Source of the DNA: Anaerolineae bacterium UTCFX1
GTDB taxonomy: Bacteria; Chloroflexota; Anaerolineae; Anaerolineales; Villigracilaceae
Length of the DNA: 64,000 nt
Reading direction: 5' to 3'
Assembly: GCA_002050275.1 (NCBI GenBank)
Contig: MWTB01000004.1
Coordinates: 186,001 to 250,000 of the forward strand
Translations under genes and position numbers: made by a program
Shown: positions 8,851 to 16,942 of the stretch, piece by piece
Numbering within the stretch: position 1 is the stretch's first letter
Layout of the letters: each line of letters begins with the position of its first letter
The notes under the pieces: generated by a model
Database searches by the model: none
Told to the model about the DNA's origin: nothing
Seen by the model: only the letters and a program-made list of their open reading frames with translations

Positions 8851-10995
8851 CTATTTCAAAGCCTTCACATACAAATTCTCCACATATTGCTTGACCATGC
8901 GGCGCGTGGAGAATTGCGGGATGTTCGTCCTCAGATTATCTTTCACGCGCGCGATCCATTCATGGGAAATTTCTTTTGGGTCGCGGTCGTAATACAAGGG
9001 TATGATCTCGTTTTCCAACGTGCTGTACAAACTTTCGGCGTCTTCGGCATCCTGCTGATCAGAATCATCAATTTGTTCATCGCGCCCAATGGACCAGCCA
9101 TTCTTCCCGTTGTACGCTTCGCGCCACCAGCCATCCAACACAGAGAAGTTCAACGCGCCGTTGAGCGCGGCTTTCATGCCCGACGTGCCGCTCGCCTCCA
9201 GTGGACGACGCGGCGTGTTCATCCACACATCCACGCCTTGGACGAGGTAACGCGCGAGATTCATATCGTAATCTTCGATGAAGACAATGCGCCCGCCCGT
9301 CTCCGCTTTTTTGACGGTTCGATACACCTGTTGGATCAACTGCTTGCCTGGCTCATCGGCGGGATGCGCCTTGCCAGCAAATAAAATTTGCACGGGCATA
9401 TTCGGCTTGTTGACGATGTTCAGCAATCGTTCAATGTCACGCATGACGAGACTCGCTCGCTTGTACGTGGCAAACCGACGGGCGAATCCGATCGTCAACG
9501 CGTAAGGGTTGATCAACACGCCAGACGAGACAACCTGCACGGGATGGAATCCGCCATGCGTCCAGCGGTCACGGACGCGCTCGCGCAGATAGAATGCGAG
9601 TTTGCGTTTCAGATGCAGACGGACCGCCCACAACTCCGCGTCGGGGATTTCGTCAACGTGCGACCAAAATTCGGGGTCATCGAGATGAGCGTACCAATCG
9701 GAGCCGAGGTGCTTGATGAACAGATTCGTCAGCCGCCGCGCCATCCAATTTGCGGTGTGGACACCGTTCGTCACGTACGTGATCGGCACATCTTTCTCAG
9801 CTTTGTCTGCCCACAAAAAGTTCCACATCTTGCGCGAGACTTCGCCGTGCAGTTCAGAGACGGCGTTGCGCCCGTCCGAATTTCGCAAGGCAAGGATGCC
9901 CATGCTGAACGATTCGCTGTGTCCCTTTTGATGTTTGGCGATGTCGAAGAATTGTTCGCGCGTGAGATTCAATTGAGGATAGATTCCTCCAAGATACTTT
10001 TCGATCAACCACAGAGGAAATTCATCGTTCCCCGCAGGGACGGGCGTATGCGTGGTGAAAACATTTTGCTTGCGAGTCTTTGCGATGGCGTCCTCAAAAG
10101 AGGCGCCGCCAGCCACAAGTTCGCGCGCCCGCTCCAAGGTCAGAAATGCGGCGTGACCTTCGTTCATGTGCCAGACTGCGGGGTTATATCCCAACGTCCG
10201 CAACGCCCGCACGCCGCCGATCCCCAACAACACTTCCTGCATCACGCGGCGGTCGAGATCGGACCAATACAAACGCGCCGTGAGCAAGCGATCCATTTCG
10301 GAGTTGCCCTCCACATTTGAATCGAGCAGATACAACGGCACGCGCCCAACTCGCGCTTCCCAAATTTGCAACGCGATGCTTCGGTCGGTGAGTTCCACAT
10401 CGAGCGTGACGCGCTTGCTATCTTTATCCAACACAGGCAGAACGGGCAGGTCTTCCAACACGAGCATGTTGTTCAACGCTTCCTGCCAACCATCTTCGCT
10501 GATGCGCTGTGAAAAATATCCCTGCGCGTACATGAAGCCAATCGCAGTGAGCGGCAAACCGAGATCGCTCGCCTCTTTCAAATGATCGCCCGCCAGCACG
10601 CCGAGTCCGCCCGAATAGATCGGGAGCGTTTCGTGCAGACCAAACTCCATCGAAAAATACGCGATGGGACGCGAATCAAATTCGGGATGCGTTCGATGCG
10701 TCCACGTTTGCGAATCCGAAAAATACGAATCGAAATCCGCAAAAACTGTTTTGTATAATTTTTGATACTCTTTATCGTTCGCCGCTTGTTTCAAACGCGC
10801 GCGTTCGATCTCGCGCAAGAGTCGGATCGGGTTATGCCCCAGCCGCTCCCACAATTCGTAATCGAGTCTGCCAAACAGACGCGCGGCTTCGGGATGCCAC
10901 GTCCACCACAAGTTGTGTGAAAGTTCGTGCAGGCGCGAAATTTGTTTCGGCAAGTCAGCGGGTTTTGGAAGCTGTGTTTTGAAGGATGACATCAT
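8851..10995 (-). CDS. glgP: Alpha-glucan phosphorylase
   Basis: This 714-residue enzyme belongs to the shorter alpha-glucan phosphorylase family, which releases glucose 1-phosphate from glycogen or maltodextrin with inorganic phosphate and uses pyridoxal phosphate. Visible features are YFSMEFGLHETLPIYSGGLG and LAGDHLKEASDLGLP in the N-terminal half, NEGHAAF, and the PLP-lysine block EASGTSGMKAALNG near residue 609. The length is normal for the family. A TATCAT hexamer ends 7 nt before the ATG and no Shine-Dalgarno is present, so the mRNA may be leaderless. No other glycogen gene is adjacent. Confidence 0.93.
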   Translation of the reverse strand: MMSSFKTQLPKPADLPKQISRLHELSHNLWWTWHPEAARLFGRLDYELWERLGHNPIRLLREIERARLKQAANDKEYQKLYKTVFADFDSYFSDSQTWTHRTHPEFDSRPIAYFSMEFGLHETLPIYSGGLGVLAGDHLKEASDLGLPLTAIGFMYAQGYFSQRISEDGWQEALNNMLVLEDLPVLPVLDKDSKRVTLDVELTDRSIALQIWEARVGRVPLYLLDSNVEGNSEMDRLLTARLYWSDLDRRVMQEVLLGIGGVRALRTLGYNPAVWHMNEGHAAFLTLERARELVAGGASFEDAIAKTRKQNVFTTHTPVPAGNDEFPLWLIEKYLGGIYPQLNLTREQFFDIAKHQKGHSESFSMGILALRNSDGRNAVSELHGEVSRKMWNFLWADKAEKDVPITYVTNGVHTANWMARRLTNLFIKHLGSDWYAHLDDPEFWSHVDEIPDAELWAVRLHLKRKLAFYLRERVRDRWTHGGFHPVQVVSSGVLINPYALTIGFARRFATYKRASLVMRDIERLLNIVNKPNMPVQILFAGKAHPADEPGKQLIQQVYRTVKKAETGGRIVFIEDYDMNLARYLVQGVDVWMNTPRRPLEASGTSGMKAALNGALNFSVLDGWWREAYNGKNGWSIGRDEQIDDSDQQDAEDAESLYSTLENEIIPLYYDRDPKEISHEWIARVKDNLRTNIPQFSTRRMVKQYVENLYVKALK

Positions 10996-11002
10996 GGGTA
11001 AA

Positions 11003-11008
11003 ATGATA
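11003..11008 (-). promoter_or_regulatory. Putative leaderless -10 box (TATCAT) of glgP
   Basis: TATCAT on the minus strand is separated from the ATG at 10995 by 7 nt, placing the predicted transcript start at or next to the start codon. Confidence 0.45.
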
Positions 11009-11045
11009 CCATGCGTTCATCTCTTTGAGCCGCGTCTTGTCGCAT

Positions 11046-11061
11046 CCCCTTTTTTAAGGGG
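11046..11061. other. Inverted repeat CCCCTT-TTTT-AAGGGG
   Basis: A 6-bp stem with a TTTT loop lies between the glgP and tRNA promoters. It is too short for a confident terminator and its function is unknown. Confidence 0.35.
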
Positions 11062-11083
11062 CTAACACCGCTCTTCTCATTTG

Positions 11084-11112
11084 TTGACGATTAAGATTCG
11101 GAATGATACAAT
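11084..11112 (+). promoter_or_regulatory. tRNA-Glu promoter (TTGACG-N17-TACAAT)
   Basis: The -35 box TTGACG is at 11084-11089 and the -10 box TACAAT at 11107-11112, spaced exactly 17 nt and ending 11 nt before the mature tRNA 5' end. Confidence 0.75.
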
Positions 11113-11123
11113 CTCGCCCGCCT

Positions 11124-11196
11124 GCCCCCATCGTCTAGTGGCCTAGGACGAAGCCCTCTCAAGGCTTAAACGGGGATTCGAATTCCCCTGGGGGCA
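11124..11196 (+). tRNA. tRNA-Glu (anticodon CTC)
   Basis: The 73-nt sequence folds as a cloverleaf: acceptor GCCCCCA/TGGGGGC, D stem GTCT/GGAC, anticodon stem AAGCC/GGCTT with loop CTCTCAA (anticodon CTC at 11158-11160), and T stem GGGGA/TCCCC with TTCGAAT loop. A is at the discriminator position. CCA is not encoded. Confidence 0.95.
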
Positions 11197-11201
11197 CTAA
11201 T

Positions 11202-11233
11202 AGAGTCATCGCAAAGATGGCTCTTTATTTTTT
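11202..11233 (+). terminator. Terminator of tRNA-Glu
   Basis: AGAGTCATC and GATGGCTCT pair (one G-T pair) around a GCAAA loop and are followed by TTTATTTTTT. This also argues against starting the next gene at 11217. Confidence 0.75.
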
Positions 11234-11317
11234 ATCTGGAAGAGAGATATTATTCAATTTCCTCACAGAGCGCAAACGGACGAATCGCCGCCGGAAAAGC
11301 GACTATCGTTTCTCTTG

Positions 11318-11323
11318 TATAAT
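11318..11323 (+). promoter_or_regulatory. Probable -10 box (TATAAT) of the queuosine-precursor transporter gene
   Basis: A perfect TATAAT lies 19 nt upstream of the chosen start codon at 11343. No good -35 box is visible. Confidence 0.5.
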
Positions 11324-11342
11324 ACGCAAACTATGGAGCAAA

Positions 11343-12056
11343 ATGAGAAATAATTTTAAATTCTTCGATCTGGTCATGGCGTTATTCGTTACTGTATTGG
11401 TCGTCAGCAATATTGCATCTTCCGCAAAAATCATCGATCTAGGATTTGGATTTCTTGGCGTGCGCGCCGCATTCGACGCCGGCACCGTCTTGTTCCCGAT
11501 CAGTTACATCTTCGGCGATATTCTTACCGAGGTTTACGGATACAAAAACTCACGTCGCGTCATCTGGTCCGGCTTTTTCTGCCTCGCTCTAAGCGCGCTT
11601 GTCTTTTGGGTGATAATGATCTTACCGGGCGAATCTACATGGGAGGTCTATGCGGGCGACGCGGCTTACAAGGCGATCCTCGGAGGAATGAGCGGCGGCG
11701 GGATCATGCTCGCCAGTCTCGCCGCCTATTGGGCGGGCGAGTTTTCCAACTCGTTCGTGCTTGCGAAAATGAAGATCCTAACAAATGGCAAATGGCTCTG
11801 GATGCGCACAATCGGCAGCACGCTCGTGGGCGAATTCGTAGATTCATTCCTGTTCATTATCATCGCCACTTTGTTCAACGTTTTTCCGAGAGAGTTGTTC
11901 CTAACCCTCGTTTTGACAAATTATTTTTTCAAAACATCGGTCGAGGCGGCGTTAACGCCTATAACGTATATCATCGTCAATTTCTTAAAACGGGTCGAGA
12001 GCGAAGATTATTACGATCATGGGACCGACTTTAACCCGTTTAAGCTGGGATATTGA
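11343..12056 (+). CDS. Queuosine precursor transporter (YhhQ/VUT family)
   Basis: The 237-residue integral membrane protein has about six hydrophobic segments and the family blocks FDAGTVLFPISYIFGD followed by LTEVYGYKNSRRVIW, as in YhhQ, which imports queuine or preQ bases for tRNA modification. The frame is open back to 11217, but that start would fall in the tRNA terminator; ATG 11343 has GGAG close upstream and a TATAAT box at 11318-11323. No queuosine biosynthesis genes are in the window, so salvage is an inference from family. Confidence 0.85.
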   Translation: MRNNFKFFDLVMALFVTVLVVSNIASSAKIIDLGFGFLGVRAAFDAGTVLFPISYIFGDILTEVYGYKNSRRVIWSGFFCLALSALVFWVIMILPGESTWEVYAGDAAYKAILGGMSGGGIMLASLAAYWAGEFSNSFVLAKMKILTNGKWLWMRTIGSTLVGEFVDSFLFIIIATLFNVFPRELFLTLVLTNYFFKTSVEAALTPITYIIVNFLKRVESEDYYDHGTDFNPFKLGY

Positions 12057-12131
12057 ATTTTATAATCCAATTTGCGGTCTTCATTTCACAAACGACAGCG
12101 AACGATCCATTCAATCTACTCCGTAAAATTA

Positions 12132-12167
12132 TCTCGCGCTGGAGCGGATATTCGCTCCAGCGCGAGA
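12132..12167. terminator. Bidirectional terminator-like perfect hairpin
   Basis: A perfect 15-bp inverted repeat (12132-12146 with 12153-12167, loop GATATT) lies between the converging genes at 12056 and 12188. The minus strand continues into TAATTTTA, the plus strand has no T run. Confidence 0.6.
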
Positions 12168-12187
12168 ATCTCTCCGCCTAGTTTTCC

Positions 12188-13810
12188 TCAATCGTAATAA
12201 TTCGTCCAGCAAGAGATTTCCTCGCCGCTTGGGGTTGTAACCGTCAGGGGGTAATCCGTATCTGTAACCTTGTACGCTTTCAATTCGCTTTCGATCCCGG
12301 CAAGCGCGCGGTCGGCATTGAAGACCGAGAGATTAAATCCCTGCCACGGAAGCGCGTGTTCATCTTGTTCTCGGTCATACCGTTGACAGGCAAGCGCCGC
12401 GCCGATTCTTTCCCGTATAGACGCCGGAAGCGCGTTGTTCTGGAAACCGTCCGCCAGAGCGGGAACCGCGTCGTCAGACAATTCGAGGAAATATTGCGTA
12501 TCCAATTCGGCTCGACCGTCGCGCGTGTTTTGAGCGTTATTTTGGTCGTCAACGACCTCGGCATACCCTTTGATCTCGCGTTGGATGTTTTGCCGCACGA
12601 TGAATGCGTCTACGTTGAGCAAACTCAGCGAGGCGACGAATCCCATTGAAGCGATGACCAAAGCAAACCCGATGGCGCGTTCTTTTTTCAGGAACTCCAA
12701 CGCGGCGACGACGATCATCAATGCCGCCAGCCAGAGCATGAACACGTGCGTGTACGTCCGCAGGCGAGAGAAGCCGTAGGCGTTTTCATACAACACGAGC
12801 CGCTGGAACGCCGACACCTGCATCACGATCGCCAAGCCGACTAATACAACGCCAAATGTCGAAAAGATACGCCGTCGAATTTCCGTTTCACGCTTCGTGA
12901 CGCTTCCCAGCCCAATCAACGTTAATAGACAGAAGAACGCCACAGTTACGAGTTCGCCAAACCCGCGGCGAGCGTACTCTGAATAGGTATAACCCTCCAG
13001 GGTAATATTCGCCTGTCCGCCGAAGAAATATTGAAATTGGACGACGACAAAGGCGGCGAAGAGAAGCGTCAAACTTCCAAGTACGATCGCTGATTCGGTG
13101 AAGCCAAGAAACGGCTGGATAAGACTCTTCTCGTTCGCTTGATCGTCCGACTTTTGCCCGGCATGAAGAAATGCGCCAGCAATAGCATACGCAAAGATAA
13201 GAATATACGCTAATCGAAAAAGATATTCGGGTAGGTTTTCGATCTGAAAAACCTTCATAAAACTCTCTAGCCGTTTGGCAAAGATCGGGTCTGCCGACGA
13301 TAACAACGCGCTAAAGATCATAATGAGAGGCAACGCGATGACAAGTCCGCGCAGGATGGGCCAAAACGCAGCGTCTCGCTTCTCGTCCTGAGGCGGCTGG
13401 TCGCGCTTCACTTCAGCGATAAATTTCAACGGGCGCGCGATCATGCTGCCGATCAGAGATAGATACCGAATCAGATAATCGGAGATGCGATATTGCATCC
13501 AATTTCCGCCAAGGTAGGTGAGCGCGAAGACGCCCATCAGAAAAATGATCAGCAGAACGGATAGAAAGATCGTCATCGGTTCGCGGCGGAAAAAGACTGA
13601 AGCGGCGAAAAAGGCAAGAGGGAACAAAGACAAGCCCGCCCGTCGCGCTAAGCGGAGTTTATCCGTTTGCAAGAAGTAGATTCCTACGGCAAGGCAAAGC
13701 GCCGTCCATAGAAACACGTTGATTCCCAGCGTTTTTTCCCAGAACAGAAAGTCAAACGCCCACCCAAGCAAGATGACGAAAAGCCAAAAGCGGTTCGGAT
13801 TAGTTTTCAT
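12188..13810 (-). CDS. DUF4153/DUF4173-type polytopic membrane protein
   Basis: The 540-residue protein has roughly twelve hydrophobic segments and the block YARRGFGELVTVAFF that is typical of this family of uncharacterised membrane proteins. The last ~110 residues are soluble and contain several acidic stretches; YFLELSDDAVPALADGF resembles a helical repeat region. The ATG at 13810 is chosen over the longer frame (to 13870) because GGAGG stands 6 nt upstream. It is a single gene facing the tRNA side, followed by a strong hairpin. Function unknown. Confidence 0.8.
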   Translation of the reverse strand: MKTNPNRFWLFVILLGWAFDFLFWEKTLGINVFLWTALCLAVGIYFLQTDKLRLARRAGLSLFPLAFFAASVFFRREPMTIFLSVLLIIFLMGVFALTYLGGNWMQYRISDYLIRYLSLIGSMIARPLKFIAEVKRDQPPQDEKRDAAFWPILRGLVIALPLIMIFSALLSSADPIFAKRLESFMKVFQIENLPEYLFRLAYILIFAYAIAGAFLHAGQKSDDQANEKSLIQPFLGFTESAIVLGSLTLLFAAFVVVQFQYFFGGQANITLEGYTYSEYARRGFGELVTVAFFCLLTLIGLGSVTKRETEIRRRIFSTFGVVLVGLAIVMQVSAFQRLVLYENAYGFSRLRTYTHVFMLWLAALMIVVAALEFLKKERAIGFALVIASMGFVASLSLLNVDAFIVRQNIQREIKGYAEVVDDQNNAQNTRDGRAELDTQYFLELSDDAVPALADGFQNNALPASIRERIGAALACQRYDREQDEHALPWQGFNLSVFNADRALAGIESELKAYKVTDTDYPLTVTTPSGEEISCWTNYYD

Positions 13811-13921
13811 GCAAAGCCTCCAAGAAATTTCGCCAAAGCATAGCGCAAGCCAACTTGCGAAGTCTCTCAATTTCTATCAAAATTTCTACAAAGCGCCGTC
13901 GGTAATTTACACGAAACCCCA

Positions 13922-13950
13922 TTGACAACCCTCTTAAAGTAGGGCATACT
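13922..13950 (+). promoter_or_regulatory. Promoter of a very short transcription unit (TTGACA-N17-CATACT)
   Basis: A consensus -35 TTGACA (13922-13927) is 17 nt from CATACT (13945-13950). It points into the 302-nt gap between two minus-strand genes, where the only plus-strand content is a tiny ORF and two hairpins. Confidence 0.6.
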
Positions 13951-14005
13951 TTTGCTATTCTTTGGGGGCTCCAATTCAACGCCATCCTTATGAAAGGAGG
14001 AGGTG

Positions 14006-14062
14006 ATGTCTAATATGGATAGTAGCATTAAACCCAGCGCTGTGGCATCCCTCCTCAAGTAA
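14006..14062 (+). CDS. Tiny ORF (18 codons) with a near-perfect Shine-Dalgarno
   Basis: ATG at 14006 starts MSNMDSSIKPSAVASLLK and ends at TAA 14060-14062. AAAGGAGGAGGTGATG (13993-14008) runs into the start codon and matches the 16S 3' tail almost completely, which is unusually strong. A second in-frame ATG follows at 14015. A 7-codon overlapping frame (13990-14013, MKGGGDV) also exists. The unit has its own promoter (13922-13950). A perfect 10-bp stem (14037-14046 with 14069-14078) encloses the end of the ORF, and its loop contains CCTCCTC, complementary to the Shine-Dalgarno. It could encode a small peptide, or the RNA itself could be the product. I do not recognise it. Confidence 0.4.
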   Translation: MSNMDSSIKPSAVASLLK

Positions 14063-14083
14063 AAGGAAGCCACAGCGCCCCAC

Positions 14084-14109
14084 CAACGCCGCCCGCAAGG
14101 GCGGTGTTG
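14084..14109 (+). terminator. GCAA-loop hairpin closing the small transcription unit
   Basis: An 11-bp stem with one G-T pair surrounds a GCAA tetraloop (14095-14098). There is no T run, and it ends 4 nt before the stop codon of the convergent pfkA, so it may serve both directions weakly. Confidence 0.45.
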
Positions 14110-14112
14110 TGG

Positions 14113-15195
14113 TTAATCGTCTCCAAACGAAACGCCCATGCCGCGCGCCGTGATAATGGCATCGTCGTTAACGTCTACGCGCTTTGCCGTCGCCGTAACT
14201 TCCGCCAACGGAACGTCTACGATCTGACCGGCACGCAACGCGACCATATGGTCAAATTTCCTCTGCGCCGCCAAGCGGACCGCCGCTGCGCCAAAACGCG
14301 TGGCGAGCCAACGATCAAACGAGGATGGGGAGCCGCCGCGCTGCAAATGCCCTAGAACTGTCACGCGCGATTCGAATCCTTGCTTCTCAATATATCCGCC
14401 CACTTGTTGACCGATTCCGCCAAGTCGCGGAACATAGATATCGTCTCCGCTGCGAGAAAATACCTGCTTGCCGCCTCGAGGTTTAGCGCCTTCCGAGACG
14501 GCGACAATGCTGAATAAATATCCCGCTTCGACGCGTCTACGCACCTCAGCCAGAATATTTTCAAATTTAAAGGGGAGTTCCGGTATAAGAATCACGTCTG
14601 CGCCGCCCGCTACGCCGGCATGCAACGCGATGAAACCTGCATCGCGCCCCATCAATTCGAGGACCATCACGCGATGATGCGACTCGGCAGTAGTGTGCAG
14701 GCGATCAAGAGCTTCGGTGGCGATACCGACTGCCGTGTCGAAACCAAAAGCAAGTTCCGTGCCGGATATATCGTTGTCAATTGTCTTCGGAACGCCAATG
14801 ATCGGCGCGCCTTTCTTGTAGAGTTCGTGTGCAATATGCAGGGTTCCATCGCCGCCCAGAATCAGCAGGGCGTCCATCTCGAGGCGTTCAATCCCCTTGA
14901 TAATTTCGTCTGAAACGTCGATCAACGTTTCCTTATCATCACGCACGATCTTTCGCGCATAAGGATTGCCGCGATTCGCCGCGCCGAGAATAGTTCCGCC
15001 GCGCGGGAGAAGTCCGCGCACTGAATCGATAGAAAGCGGAACAATGCCATTCGTTTCTACAAACCCATCGTAACCGTTGCGAATCCCAAACACCTCGCAA
15101 TCGTATTCATAGATCGCCGTTTTCACCGCCGCGCGAATAACGGCGTTCAAGCCGGGCGCGTCGCCTCCGCCGGTGAGAATTCCAATTCGTTTCAT
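14113..15195 (-). CDS. pfkA: 6-phosphofructokinase
   Basis: The 360-residue enzyme phosphorylates fructose 6-phosphate to the 1,6-bisphosphate in glycolysis. It shows GILTGGGDAPGLNAVIR at the N-terminus, GGDGT (residues 114-118), GVPKTIDNDI (134-143) with the catalytic Asp, and MGRDAGFIA. Gly at the second site of GGDGT with Lys in PKTIDND is the combination seen in the mixed group of ATP- or polyphosphate/PPi-type PFKs, so the phosphoryl donor (ATP probable) cannot be settled by eye. AGGAG lies 7 nt before the ATG. Confidence 0.93.
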   Translation of the reverse strand: MKRIGILTGGGDAPGLNAVIRAAVKTAIYEYDCEVFGIRNGYDGFVETNGIVPLSIDSVRGLLPRGGTILGAANRGNPYARKIVRDDKETLIDVSDEIIKGIERLEMDALLILGGDGTLHIAHELYKKGAPIIGVPKTIDNDISGTELAFGFDTAVGIATEALDRLHTTAESHHRVMVLELMGRDAGFIALHAGVAGGADVILIPELPFKFENILAEVRRRVEAGYLFSIVAVSEGAKPRGGKQVFSRSGDDIYVPRLGGIGQQVGGYIEKQGFESRVTVLGHLQRGGSPSSFDRWLATRFGAAAVRLAAQRKFDHMVALRAGQIVDVPLAEVTATAKRVDVNDDAIITARGMGVSFGDD

Positions 15196-15260
15196 AGACT
15201 CGCTCCTAATACGCCCAATGATACCTTACAACTATTCTTGCGTTCCATCGTATTATTCCA

Positions 15261-15266
15261 TATAAT
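15261..15266 (+). promoter_or_regulatory. Leaderless -10 box (TATAAT) of the DUF2085 gene
   Basis: TATAAT ends 7 nt before ATG 15274 and there is no Shine-Dalgarno, so the transcript is predicted to begin at the start codon. Confidence 0.55.
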
Positions 15267-15273
15267 AAACGTC

Positions 15274-16110
15274 ATGGAACAAACCGCCGCACAATCGAAA
15301 ATTCGAAAAGCATCCCGCTGGTTCATCCCCATCGCGGCGCTGTTTGCGTTTTTTGCGTGGTTCTATATTTCCCCGCCCGGCTTACTCGGCAAAGCGGACG
15401 CCATCGGCTACGCCGTCTGCCATCGTATCAGCGAGCGCTCTCTTCACATTGGCGACCGGCAACTTCCGCTCTGCGTGCGCTGCACAGGCGAATTCAACGC
15501 CGCAGCGATCTCGCTGATTTTCTTCGCGTTTGCCAGCGGAAAGAAAAGCGGTTTCCCCAATTGGAAACTCGGCGCGCCGCTCATCCTCTTCTTCCTCGCC
15601 TTTGGTTTCGACGGCGTAAACTCCTATATCTACCTGCTTAAACAGACCTCTAGCGCGGCGTTCAAGGATATTCCTACGCTCTACACGCCCAACGCTACGT
15701 TGCGCCTCCTGACCGGTAGCGGCATGGGTATCACGCTCGCATCAATTCTATTCCCTGCGTTTAACCAGACCGCTTGGAAAACCGTAGACCTTGAACGCGC
15801 CTTGAACTGGAAGAAACTCGTGACATTGATCGCTATCATCGCGCTCGTTGACCTACTCATCCTCACGGAAAGCCCGTTTATTTTGTACCCCGTCGCCATC
15901 CTCAGCGTTTTAGGCGTCCTCGCGCTTCTCACAACTGTTTTCACAATGATATGGATGATGGCTATGCGACAAGAAAACACCTTTCAACGTCTGACCGAAA
16001 TGAAGTTGCCTTTCCTCGCCGGACTGACGCTCGCTCTGACGATGATTACCGCAATAGACTTGTTACGCTTCAACCTGACTGGAACTTGGGGAGGCTTTCC
16101 CCTCAACTAA
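15274..16110 (+). CDS. DUF2085 membrane protein
   Basis: The 278-residue protein has about seven hydrophobic segments and the DUF2085 block CHRISERSLHIG followed by QLPLCVRCTGEF; its paired Cys/His residues may bind a metal, although no function has been assigned to the family. The frame extends to a TTG at 15238, but the ATG at 15274 is chosen because family similarity begins after it and because of the -10 box 7 nt upstream. It is followed after 47 nt by a DUF4126 gene on the same strand. Confidence 0.82.
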   Translation: MEQTAAQSKIRKASRWFIPIAALFAFFAWFYISPPGLLGKADAIGYAVCHRISERSLHIGDRQLPLCVRCTGEFNAAAISLIFFAFASGKKSGFPNWKLGAPLILFFLAFGFDGVNSYIYLLKQTSSAAFKDIPTLYTPNATLRLLTGSGMGITLASILFPAFNQTAWKTVDLERALNWKKLVTLIAIIALVDLLILTESPFILYPVAILSVLGVLALLTTVFTMIWMMAMRQENTFQRLTEMKLPFLAGLTLALTMITAIDLLRFNLTGTWGGFPLN

Positions 16111-16157
16111 ACGCCCCGCAAGCGTTTTCGCTCTATCTTTTAGGAGAACAATTACTC

Positions 16158-16721
16158 ATGGAACTATCTGGAATTTTCACCGCCTTCGGGCTTTCAGCAA
16201 GCGCCGGATTAAACGCCTACATCCCCTTACTTATCGTCGGTTTGGCGGCGCGCTATACCAATCTGCTACATTTAAGCTCGCCTTGGGATACGCTCGCAAA
16301 CCCTTGGATTCTCCTCATGCTCTGCATTTTAGTCATCATCGAAATGCTGGCAGACACAACGCCTATCGTCAATCATATTAACGATGTCGTTCAAACCGTC
16401 ATTCGCCCAGCGGCAGGAGCGATCGCATTCGCCGCCAACGCCAACGTCATCAGCGACGTGCATCCTGCGATTGCGCTGGCAGTAGGTTTGTTCGTCGCCG
16501 GAACGGTGCATGTCGTTAAGGCGGGCGCGCTCCGTCCAGCCGTAACCGCAACTACCGCCGGCGCAGGAAACGTCCCAGTGAGTATGGCGGAAGACATCAC
16601 CGCCACCATGTTATCCATCGTTGCCATCGTCCTGCCCGTCCTCATCGGCACGCTGATCATCGTGCTCGGCGCATTCATCATCTATTGGTTATATCGCCGC
16701 GCAAACCGCGTCACGACCTGA
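16158..16721 (+). CDS. DUF4126 membrane protein
   Basis: The 187-residue hydrophobic protein begins MELSGIFTAFGLSASAGLNA, the signature opening of DUF4126 proteins, and has about five membrane segments. ATG 16158 is preceded by AGGAG at 16142-16146; a longer frame from 15951 would overlap the previous gene and is rejected. Probably co-transcribed with the DUF2085 gene. Function unknown. Confidence 0.85.
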   Translation: MELSGIFTAFGLSASAGLNAYIPLLIVGLAARYTNLLHLSSPWDTLANPWILLMLCILVIIEMLADTTPIVNHINDVVQTVIRPAAGAIAFAANANVISDVHPAIALAVGLFVAGTVHVVKAGALRPAVTATTAGAGNVPVSMAEDITATMLSIVAIVLPVLIGTLIIVLGAFIIYWLYRRANRVTT

Positions 16722-16727
16722 TATAAT
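16722..16727 (+). promoter_or_regulatory. Probable -10 box (TATAAT) of the 53-residue membrane protein gene
   Basis: A perfect TATAAT begins at the nucleotide after the DUF4126 coding region ends and is 38 nt upstream of ATG 16766. No -35 box is convincing. Confidence 0.45.
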
Positions 16728-16765
16728 CCGAAACACCAAATTTATTTTTCACAGGAGTAGAAATC

Positions 16766-16927
16766 ATGAACGATCAAATGCCACCCGCTGTTGAAGAGCC
16801 GAAGAAGAATAACAACACGATCATCATCGCCGCAGTTGTCGTCGTGCTTTTGTGCTGTTGTTGCGCCGCAATAGCCGCTTTATGGCAGTATGGCGATCAG
16901 TTGATGCAAATGCTAGGCATCTACTAG
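16766..16927 (+). CDS. 53-residue single-span membrane protein with a four-cysteine run
   Basis: The ORF reads MNDQMPPAVEEPKKNNNTII, then a hydrophobic segment with CCCC in its middle, then WQYGDQLMQMLGIY. AGGAG stands 10 nt before the ATG, and a TATAAT box (16722-16727) lies 38 nt upstream. A terminator hairpin follows at 16943. The Pro/Lys/Asn-rich head and single membrane span suggest a small membrane peptide; four consecutive cysteines within the span may be lipidated or bind metal, but that is speculation. Confidence 0.75.
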   Translation: MNDQMPPAVEEPKKNNNTIIIAAVVVVLLCCCCAAIAALWQYGDQLMQMLGIY

Positions 16928-16942
16928 AATTATATGCGTTAT

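Noticed and set aside
9388..10320. 310-codon frame opposite glgP
   Set aside because: The minus strand codes for the conserved phosphorylase throughout; the opposite frame has no recognisable motif and no ribosome site.
11217..11342. N-terminal extension of the queuosine-precursor transporter
   Set aside because: It begins inside the tRNA terminator and has no similarity to the transporter family; ATG 11343 has a ribosome site and a promoter box.
15951..16157. Upstream extension of the DUF4126 gene
   Set aside because: It overlaps the DUF2085 coding region and would give a long hydrophilic head absent from the family.
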